Origin: Candidatus Peribacterales bacterium | Lineage (GTDB): Bacteria; Patescibacteriota; Gracilibacteria; Peribacterales; Peribacteraceae | Assembly (NCBI GenBank): GCA_021731345.1 | Contig: JAKFXO010000120.1 | Span: 1-6,472 of the forward strand | Reading direction: 5' to 3' | Length of the DNA: 6,472 nt | Shown: one piece after another, positions 1-4,694 of the stretch | Layout of the letters: each line of letters starts with the position of its first letter | Numbering within the stretch: position 1 is the first letter of the stretch | The notes under the pieces: generated by a model | The model's input: only the letters and a program-made list of their open reading frames with translations | Told to the model about the DNA's origin: nothing | The model's database searches: none | Made by a program: the position numbers and the translations under genes

Positions 1-126
1 ATGGCGATTGGGTACGCTGGTGATCCTGCTAATTTCCCAGAAGACATGCGCCTGCGTGATGAAGCCCCGCGGACGAGAAACACACGCGACACATTTGCAT
101 TCAAAGGAAAATTCGTCGGGGTATAA
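1..126 (+). CDS. Nitroreductase-family flavoprotein, C-terminal fragment (cut by left edge)
   Basis: The frame is open from base 1 to a TAA at 124-126 and gives 41 residues, so the rest of the gene lies to the left of the window. The peptide starts with an AIGYAGDP segment, followed by an acidic/basic stretch (PEDMRLRDEAPRTRN), and ends in TFAFKGKF. This order matches the tail of many FMN-dependent nitroreductases: a strand ending in 'a-(I/L)-G-Y-p', then an arginine-rich linker with a proline, then a short aromatic 'F-x-G-K/R-(W/F)' end. Members of the family reduce nitro compounds, quinones or enals with NAD(P)H as cytosolic dimers, and the substrate cannot be told from the tail. The ATG at base 1 is probably an internal methionine rather than the start. 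The assignment rests on recalled family pattern over only 41 residues, so it is moderate. The next gene starts 47 bp downstream. Confidence 0.6.
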   Translation: MAIGYAGDPANFPEDMRLRDEAPRTRNTRDTFAFKGKFVGV

Positions 127-159
127 GACTAAGACATGGAATTTTCTGCATCTCACCTC

Positions 160-165
160 TACACT
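160..165 (+). promoter_or_regulatory. Putative -10 box (TACACT) for a leaderless M16 transcript
   Basis: TACACT fits the TANNNT -10 pattern and ends 8 nt before the ATG at 174. Transcription about 7 nt downstream of the hexamer would start near 172, giving a leader of roughly 2 nt. A weak -35 candidate, TGGAAT, lies at 137-142 with a 17-nt spacer. No Shine-Dalgarno-like purine tract precedes the ATG. Confidence 0.45.
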
Positions 166-173
166 TCGGCACG

Positions 174-1436
174 ATGTACTCACTTCAGAAACTCGGTTCC
201 GGCTTGCCGGTGCTCACGGCTCCCACAGACGGAACGTCCGCTGTGACAGTGCTCGTATTCGCAGGAGCAGGCTCACGCTATGAAATTCGTAAGAACCGCG
301 GTATCAGTCACTTCTTAGAACACATGTTCTTTAAAGGCGGCAAGAAGTACAAGAACGCGGCGGACGTGAGCATGGCTATCGATTCCGTCGGTGGCGACTT
401 CAACGCATTTACCGGAAAAGAGTATGCAGGCTACTACGTAAAAGTAGCAGCTGAAAAAGTGGAGCTCGCGTGCGATGTACTGAGCGACATGCTCCAGAAT
501 GCTACGTTCCCGCCAGAGGAAATCGAGAAGGAGCGTGGTGTGATCATCGAGGAATACCGCATGTACCAAGACACGCCGATGTACCAGGCTGGCTGGGATT
601 TCGAGACGCTGGTCTACGGTGATCAGCCGCTTGGCTGGGACACGATCGGTACCGAGGAAGTGATCCGCACGGTGACGCAGAAAGATTTCCAGAACCACAA
701 GAACGAGCTCTACACGCCAGATAACTTGGTTCTGACATTCGCAGGAAAGATCGATGACACGAAAGCTGCGAAACTCGGCCAAGACTACTTCGGTGGTATC
801 GGTGGAAAAAAAGTCGGTGCGTTTGAAGCAGTGATGAAGCACGAAGGCGAGCGCATTTCACTCACGACCAAACAGACGGAGCAGGCTCACCTCGTTCTCG
901 GCGTCGAAGCTGTGTCGGCGCTCGACAGTGATCATTTTGCACAGAAACTTCTTGCCGTCATTCTCGGCGGCTCGATGAGCTCACGCATGTTCCTCCGCAT
1001 CCGCGAGAAGCGTGGTCTTTGCTACTACATCTCTACAGCGACGGATAACTACATGGACACAGGCCTCCTCTCCACCCGCGCAGGTGTGGACCAGAGCCGT
1101 CTACACGAAGCCATCGCCGCCATTCGCCATGAGTACGAAGAGTGTGCGAAAGATGGCATCACGGAAGCTGAGCTCCGCCGTGCGAAGGATTTCCTAAAAG
1201 GAAAAATCACACTCTCCATGGAAGACTCAGAGGAAAGGGCTCACTTCTTCGGTAAGCAGCAACTCCTCTACCCCACCGTCCGCGATCTTCCTGCGTATTT
1301 CACCGAAATCGAGAAAATTACGACGGTGCAGGTGAATGCTCTCGCTGCAAAACTACTGAAGACCGACAGGCTTCGCCTTGTGGTCATCGGCAAAGAAAAT
1401 GACAAGAAGAAGCTCTCAGAACTCATCGGGGCTTAA
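174..1436 (+). CDS. M16 family zinc metallopeptidase (processing-peptidase type)
   Basis: This is a 420-residue single-chain M16B peptidase of the size of bacterial YmxG-type enzymes and the mitochondrial processing peptidase beta subunit. The inverted zinc motif HxxEH is complete at H46-F-L-E49-H50, inside GISHFLEHMFFKG. The third zinc ligand is E127, 76 residues after H50, and the supporting glutamate E120 sits 7 residues earlier (ERGVIIEEY), so the catalytic half is intact. The C-terminal inactive-fold half carries the usual FLRIREKRGLCYYIS motif near residues 272-286, whose Arg and Tyr bind substrate in the family. Such enzymes dimerise, or pair with an inactive homologue, and degrade peptides in a closed chamber. 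No signal peptide is seen, so it is probably cytosolic. The start at 174 is favoured because homology begins at once (YSLQKLGSGLPVL) and a -10-like box lies just upstream. Stop TAA; ndk follows after 69 bp with its own promoter. Confidence 0.95.
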   Translation: MYSLQKLGSGLPVLTAPTDGTSAVTVLVFAGAGSRYEIRKNRGISHFLEHMFFKGGKKYKNAADVSMAIDSVGGDFNAFTGKEYAGYYVKVAAEKVELACDVLSDMLQNATFPPEEIEKERGVIIEEYRMYQDTPMYQAGWDFETLVYGDQPLGWDTIGTEEVIRTVTQKDFQNHKNELYTPDNLVLTFAGKIDDTKAAKLGQDYFGGIGGKKVGAFEAVMKHEGERISLTTKQTEQAHLVLGVEAVSALDSDHFAQKLLAVILGGSMSSRMFLRIREKRGLCYYISTATDNYMDTGLLSTRAGVDQSRLHEAIAAIRHEYEECAKDGITEAELRRAKDFLKGKITLSMEDSEERAHFFGKQQLLYPTVRDLPAYFTEIEKITTVQVNALAAKLLKTDRLRLVVIGKENDKKKLSELIGA

Positions 1437-1447
1437 GGGCAAGAGAG

Positions 1448-1476
1448 TTGTCAAAAATCCTTCACTCCTGTAAAAT
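1448..1476 (+). promoter_or_regulatory. Sigma-70-type promoter of ndk
   Basis: The -35 box TTGTCA (1448-1453) and the -10 box TAAAAT (1471-1476) each differ from consensus at one position and are separated by an ideal 17-nt spacer. The predicted start near 1483 gives a leader of about 23 nt (1483-1505). That leader is pyrimidine-rich and lacks a Shine-Dalgarno sequence. This is the best -35/-10 pair seen in the window. Confidence 0.75.
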
Positions 1477-1505
1477 ATATCAAACTTCTTTCGCCTACCC
1501 CACTT

Positions 1506-1925
1506 ATGGAACGCACACTCATCCTCCTGAAGCCAGACGCCGTTGCCGGTAAATTTTGCGGCAAGGTGGTCGACAAGTTTGAGTCTGCAGGATTCACAAT
1601 CCGTGGCTGCAAGATGATCAGCCTCACGCCAGCCATTCTGAAGGAGCACTACGCTCACGTTGCGGATAAGCCGTTCTACCCAGAGATCGAAACATTCATG
1701 TCCTCCGTTCCAGTCATCGCACTCGTGCTCGAGGGTGATGATATTGTCGCAAAAATGCGCGACATGCTCGGTGTGACAGACAGCCGCAAGGCTGCTCCAG
1801 GAACGCTGCGTGCAACGTTCGGTAAGGACGTGATGGTGAACGTCGCTCACGCATCTGATTCTAAAGAAACTGCCGTCACGGAGATTGCTCGCTTCTTTAA
1901 AGGCGAGGAGATCTTCGCGTACTAA
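1506..1925 (+). CDS. ndk: Nucleoside diphosphate kinase
   Basis: This 139-residue protein has the normal length and all key sites of Ndk, which transfers the gamma phosphate of ATP to other (d)NDPs through a phosphohistidine. Visible residues are K9 in LLKPDAV, Y49 in EHYAH, the nucleotide-binding segment with T91 and R102 (TDSRKAAPGTLRATFG), N112, and the catalytic H115 in NVAHASDS. The residue after the histidine is Ala rather than the more common Gly, a variant found in many bacterial Ndks. The protein ends in EEIFAY, close to the usual short C-terminus. The start is set by the conserved MERTL(I)LLKPDAV beginning. It follows the M16 gene but has its own strong promoter, so it can be expressed independently. 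It converges with the minus-strand S41 group: its TAA (1923-1925) overlaps the TAG of the small antisense frame. Confidence 0.97.
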   Translation: MERTLILLKPDAVAGKFCGKVVDKFESAGFTIRGCKMISLTPAILKEHYAHVADKPFYPEIETFMSSVPVIALVLEGDDIVAKMRDMLGVTDSRKAAPGTLRATFGKDVMVNVAHASDSKETAVTEIARFFKGEEIFAY

Positions 1926-2101
1926 GCGCCTACAGAATCCTTCAGGAGCTCTCTTAGTTGTCGCTGCAGCTCATCTCGTGTGAGTGCCGCGATAGCATCA
2001 GGATGATCCACAAACGCTCGTAGTGTTTCTCGAAGAACACTATTCGTCTTATCTCAAAAGTCTGCAGAGTTGTGTGCCGCAGGTTCTTTAGCGCTACTCA
2101 T
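1922..2101 (-). CDS. Small unrecognised reading frame with an in-frame TGA (58 sense codons)
   Basis: On the minus strand an ATG at 2101 lies 15 nt after the S41 stop and opens a frame of 15 codons (MSSAKEPAAHNSADF). A TGA at 2056-2054 interrupts it, and it then runs open for 43 more codons to TAG at 1924-1922. The part after the TGA looks like real protein: an amphipathic helix-rich sequence with segments VLRETLRAFVDHPDAI and LTRDELQRQLRELLKD. No ATG or GTG lies shortly after the TGA; the only GTG would leave 29 residues. Four of its five arginines are CGA, whereas neighbouring genes mostly use CGC/CGT. One C-to-T change from CGA could therefore have made the TGA, so a nonsense mutation, a sequencing error and readthrough are all possible. 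I do not recognise the family. It may be co-transcribed with the S41 gene. Whether it is a functional gene is uncertain. Confidence 0.4.
2021..2042. other. Hairpin between convergent ndk and S41 (possible weak terminator)
   Basis: TAGTGTT and AACACTA form a 7-bp perfect stem around an 8-nt centre. With one bulged A the pairing extends to about 10 bp closing on a 3-nt loop. On the plus strand it lies about 95 nt after the ndk stop and is followed by a partly T-rich run (TTCGTCTTATCTC), so it could be a poor intrinsic terminator for ndk. On the minus strand it starts 11 nt after the in-frame TGA of the small frame. Neither side has a proper U-tract. Confidence 0.4.
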
Positions 2102-2116
2102 AGACTTGCGATGGAT

Positions 2117-3397
2117 TTACCGATGCACACCTGTGCCTGTCTTCGGCTTCTCACTCTCTACCTTCTTGCCTGAAAGCACGCTGATAGCCGCCTCAAGTTG
2201 AGGATCTTTACCGGCACGATACTCGTCGGCACTACGGTCAATAATGATATCCGGCGTGATGCCCTTCTTGCTGATGTCATGCCCTGCGGGCGTGAGCCAC
2301 TTCGCTGTGGTTACACGAAGTGTCGAACCACCCGGGAGATCAAGAATTTCCTGCACCGTACCCTTGCCGAAGCTCTTGGTACCGATGATCGTTGCACGCT
2401 TCTGATCCTGCAATGCTCCTGCCGTGATCTCTGACGCACTGGCCGATCCGCCATTGATGAGAACAACGAGCGGCGTATCGGCAAAGATTGTCTGGCCGCT
2501 GACGCGATGAAGCTCTGGTGGCACATCACGGCGCTGTACCGTCACTACGTCTCCAGACTTCAGGAACATCGACACCAAATCTGTCGCTCCATCTAGGTAG
2601 CCACCGCCGTTGAAACGGAGATCGAGCACGATGCCCTTCACATCTTTTGGAAAAGCTGCGAGCGCTTTCTTCATCTCGGCGATAGATTCGTCACCGAACT
2701 GATTGAGAATGACGATGCCAAATGTTCCCTGCGGTGTCTGCTGCGTTTTGGACTCAACGCTTGGGATATGGATAGCGTCACGCGTGACTGTCAGAGTAAC
2801 GAGATCTGGCTTACCCTTGCGCTCCACAGCAATCGTGACCGTAGATCCTTTCGGACCGCGAATCATGCCGACCACATCATCAAGAGACATGCCATCAAGC
2901 TCTTTGTCGTTCACCTTCATGACAATGTCCTGCGGCAGTAAGCCTGCTTTCTCGGCTGGCGAACTTTTGAGCGGAGCGATGACAACGACTTGGCCATTGA
3001 TGAGATCAAGCTGAGCACCAATTCCTTCGAGTGTTCCCGAGAGCGCATCTTCAAACGTCTTCGTATCCGGAGGCGTCATAAAGACCGTGTACGGATCGCC
3101 TACGGCAGCGACAAGTCCGCCCACTGCGCCATAGACCATTGCATCCATTTTGAGCTCATCAGGCGTGACGTAATGACGCTCGAGTAGTCTCCATACGCCC
3201 CACAGAATGGAAAGATCCACTTCTTTCTCCGGATCAGTCTCCACTGTCTTGCCGCTACCGGAGAGTGCATACAAATCTTCAATGCGTTCGCGCTCCGAAA
3301 GAAGCTCGTGCGACTGATAACTGGCACCGATCTGAAACCCAAGCGCAAGAGCGATGAGCGGGAGAAGGCCGAGGACAAATGTTCGAAGAATCTTCAT
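2117..3397 (-). CDS. S41 family C-terminal processing peptidase with PDZ domain
   Basis: This 426-residue CTP/Tsp-type serine protease cuts proteins near their C-termini outside the membrane. Residues 1-26 form a basic start and one hydrophobic segment (about 5-24), either a signal peptide or a membrane anchor. Residues about 60-110 hold the helical lid region with GDPYTVFM. A PDZ domain spans about 116-205 and includes GIGAQL and SPAEKAGLLPQD. The protease core follows. The Ser-Lys-Gln set is complete: S320 in GSASASEI, K345 in SFGKGTVQ (25 residues later) and Q349 (29 later), which is CtpB/Tsp spacing, and D331 is also kept. The sequence ends with a lysine-rich, probably disordered tail (about 410-426). 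It is divergent from the DUF1858 gene, with 44 bp between starts, and is followed after 15 nt by the small TGA-containing frame. ATG at 3397 is chosen because the signal segment starts there. Stop TAA. Confidence 0.96.
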   Translation of the reverse strand: MKILRTFVLGLLPLIALALGFQIGASYQSHELLSERERIEDLYALSGSGKTVETDPEKEVDLSILWGVWRLLERHYVTPDELKMDAMVYGAVGGLVAAVGDPYTVFMTPPDTKTFEDALSGTLEGIGAQLDLINGQVVVIAPLKSSPAEKAGLLPQDIVMKVNDKELDGMSLDDVVGMIRGPKGSTVTIAVERKGKPDLVTLTVTRDAIHIPSVESKTQQTPQGTFGIVILNQFGDESIAEMKKALAAFPKDVKGIVLDLRFNGGGYLDGATDLVSMFLKSGDVVTVQRRDVPPELHRVSGQTIFADTPLVVLINGGSASASEITAGALQDQKRATIIGTKSFGKGTVQEILDLPGGSTLRVTTAKWLTPAGHDISKKGITPDIIIDRSADEYRAGKDPQLEAAISVLSGKKVESEKPKTGTGVHR

Positions 3398-3425
3398 ACA
3401 ATGACTCGCAATCGAAGAGGTGGGA

Positions 3426-3431
3426 AGTATA
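3426..3431 (-). promoter_or_regulatory. Putative -10 box (TATACT) for the S41 gene
   Basis: Read on the minus strand, 3431 to 3426 is TATACT, one mismatch from TATAAT. It would start transcription near 3419, leaving a leader of about 22 nt before the ATG at 3397, with no Shine-Dalgarno sequence. The best -35 at 17 nt (GTGTCT, 3454-3449) is weak and lies inside the DUF1858 coding sequence. The box overlaps the plus-strand -10 candidate. Confidence 0.45.
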
Positions 3432-3435
3432 GAGT
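3430..3435 (+). promoter_or_regulatory. Putative -10 box (TAGAGT) for a leaderless DUF1858-fusion transcript
   Basis: TAGAGT fits TANNNT and ends 6 nt before the ATG at 3442, so a start 7 nt downstream falls exactly on the A of the ATG. TATAGA at 3428-3433 is an alternative register. No clear -35 box or ribosome-binding site is seen. It shares bases 3430-3431 with the divergent S41 -10 box. Confidence 0.4.
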
Positions 3436-3441
3436 GAATCT

Positions 3442-4068
3442 ATGCGAAAGACACGACAATCAAAGGCGCCTGCCAAGCCAAAAGAAGCCTTAAAGAAGGT
3501 TAAGACGGCTTCAAAGGCAAAAATACCGGACGTCGACGCATCGATGAACGTTATGGAAATTATCGCGCTCCATCCGGGAGCAGCGGACATCCTTGGCGCA
3601 TACGGACTTCATTGTTTCCAGTGCGCGTTCAATACGCTCGACTCACTAGAGGTCGGAGCAAAATCGCACGGACTCACGGACACGGATATTGAGAACATGG
3701 TCACCGACATCGAGGAACTCCTTCGTTCATCCCCTGTCCCGCCTGCGGTACTCACGCTCACCGAGAGTGGAGCGAAAGCACTGCTCGATATTGCAAAGGC
3801 AGAAGGAAAAGATTCATGCTTACTGCGAGTAGGAAGTGACGAATCAGGGGGATTTTGTATGGAATTTGCAGAACTCACGCTCGCTGATGACAAGACGTTT
3901 ACGAATGCGGCTGTAAAAGGAGTCGCCATCATCGCCTCGCCGCAAGCGCTTCACAGAGTGGGAGGAGCGACGGTAGATTTCCGTGAAGGGCGGTTCAAAT
4001 TGGATTTGCCGAAGCCTGTGTCCGCAGGATGCGGATGCGGAAAAGGAGAATGCGGATGTAGAGGATGA
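3442..4068 (+). CDS. DUF1858 redox-disulfide domain fused to an IscA/HesB-like domain
   Basis: The 208-residue protein has three parts. Residues 1-28 are a Lys/Ala/Pro-rich basic leader, likely disordered. Residues about 30-95 match DUF1858 (hybrid-cluster-protein-associated domain), with VMEIIALHPGAADIL followed by YGLHCFQCAF containing C58-x-x-C61, then LDSLEVGAKSHGL. Residues about 103-208 look like an A-type Fe-S carrier: LTLTESGAKALLDI, LLRVGSDESGGF, GVAIIASPQALHRVGGATVDF, then FKLDLPKPVSAGCGCG. In IscA the ligands are one Cys in GCSGF and two in the C-terminal CGCG. Here the first becomes Ser (ESGGF), with another Cys (C139) four residues later. The tail has four cysteines (C197, C199, C204, C206) in CGCGKGECGC. 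A role in Fe-S handling or thiol redox is inferred, not shown. No signal peptide is seen. Stop TGA, and the RNase H gene starts 23 bp later. Confidence 0.85.
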   Translation: MRKTRQSKAPAKPKEALKKVKTASKAKIPDVDASMNVMEIIALHPGAADILGAYGLHCFQCAFNTLDSLEVGAKSHGLTDTDIENMVTDIEELLRSSPVPPAVLTLTESGAKALLDIAKAEGKDSCLLRVGSDESGGFCMEFAELTLADDKTFTNAAVKGVAIIASPQALHRVGGATVDFREGRFKLDLPKPVSAGCGCGKGECGCRG

Positions 4069-4079
4069 CCTGCTACGTG

Positions 4080-4085
4080 TAGAAT
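4080..4085 (+). promoter_or_regulatory. Putative -10 box (TAGAAT) for a leaderless RNase H transcript
   Basis: TAGAAT differs from TATAAT at one position and ends 6 nt before the ATG at 4092. The expected start, 7 nt downstream, is the A of that ATG. It lies in the 23-bp gap after the DUF1858-fusion stop. The -35 region (TGTAGA, 4057-4062) is weak, and no ribosome-binding site is present. Confidence 0.45.
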
Positions 4086-4091
4086 GCGAAC

Positions 4092-4661
4092 ATGGTTAAG
4101 TTGCCGATCACACTGGAACGCAAACTGCACACTGTCTTCCCCAAAGCGCGCGAGCGTGATCAATTTGTCGCGGAAGTATTGAGCAAAGCACTGGAAACAC
4201 GCACAGCCGTAGAAGCAGACCAGCCACTCGCCATCGGCGGAACGCTGCACCTGTTCTCTGATGGCGGATCACGCGGTAACCCCGGTCAGGCGGCCATTGG
4301 CTGCGTTCTCATTGATCCCCTGAAAGGCGAAACACTTCGTGAATACGGCGAAGCCATCGGTATCCAGACCAATAACATTGCCGAGTACCAAGCTCTGATC
4401 ACAGGACTCAAGATCGCAAAAGAATATTGCCCAAATCATCTCATCTGCCACCTGGATTCCGAGCTTGTAGTGAAACAACTCTCCGGCGAATATCGCGTGA
4501 AGATGGTGACATTCCAGCCACTCATTGAGGAAATCACGGAACTCAAATCACACTTTCCGCATATTTCATTTGTGTACGTGCCCCGCGAACAGAACAAGCG
4601 CGCCGACGCACTCGTAAATAAAGCATTAGATGAGCTTGTAAAAGGACGACCTGTTTTCTAG
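4092..4661 (+). CDS. RNase HI-like nuclease with a ribbon-helix-helix-like N-terminal extension
   Basis: The protein has 189 residues. The RNase H fold spans about 50-185 and has all four acidic metal ligands: D57 in FSDGGSRGNPG, E98 in NNIAEYQAL, D122 in LDSELVVKQL and D172 in NKRADALVNKAL. It should cleave RNA in RNA:DNA hybrids in the cytosol (R-loops, Okazaki primers). The region between E98 and D172 is short and lacks the tryptophan-rich basic protrusion of E. coli RNase HI, which places it with the archaeal/Rv2228c-like group. Residues 1-38 are not part of the fold. They read as a beta strand (VKLPITL) plus a helical pair (ERKLHTVFPKA, ERDQFVAEVLSKALE), resembling CopG/Arc ribbon-helix-helix DNA-binding domains. 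This fold guess is tentative. The start at 4092 is supported by the well-formed N-terminal segment and the adjacent -10 box. Stop TAG; VanW starts 33 bp later. Confidence 0.9.
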   Translation: MVKLPITLERKLHTVFPKARERDQFVAEVLSKALETRTAVEADQPLAIGGTLHLFSDGGSRGNPGQAAIGCVLIDPLKGETLREYGEAIGIQTNNIAEYQALITGLKIAKEYCPNHLICHLDSELVVKQLSGEYRVKMVTFQPLIEEITELKSHFPHISFVYVPREQNKRADALVNKALDELVKGRPVF

Positions 4662-4681
4662 GAGTTCTGGGTTCCTCCGAC

Positions 4682-4687
4682 TACAAT
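4682..4687 (+). promoter_or_regulatory. Putative -10 box (TACAAT) for a leaderless VanW transcript
   Basis: TACAAT is one mismatch from TATAAT and ends 7 nt before the ATG at 4695, predicting a start at about 4694. It lies in the 33-bp gap after the RNase H stop. No convincing -35 sits at 16-18 nt, and there is no purine tract in front of the ATG. Confidence 0.5.
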
Positions 4688-4694
4688 TCGCCCC

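Noticed and set aside
8..283. 91-codon plus-strand frame crossing the start of the M16 gene
   Set aside because: It overlaps both the nitroreductase-like tail (1-126) and the clearly conserved M16 N-terminus in other frames, and its peptide has no recognisable pattern.
315..842. 175-codon minus-strand frame inside the M16 gene
   Set aside because: It is fully antisense to the catalytic half of an intact M16 peptidase and is His/Val/Leu-rich low-information sequence, so it is a shadow frame.
1416..1850. 144-codon minus-strand frame across ndk
   Set aside because: It is antisense to a fully conserved ndk and has no sign of independent coding.
1922..2101. Alternative genetic code with TGA read as Gly or Trp, as in Gracilibacteria/Absconditabacteria
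   Set aside because: TGA ends the DUF1858 fusion right after its CGC tail and also ends VanW, and no other long gene has an internal TGA, so genome-wide TGA recoding is unlikely.
4660..4677. GGAG/CTCC inverted repeat between the RNase H and VanW genes as a terminator
   Set aside because: Only four base pairs form, there is no T-tract, and extension is blocked by mismatches.
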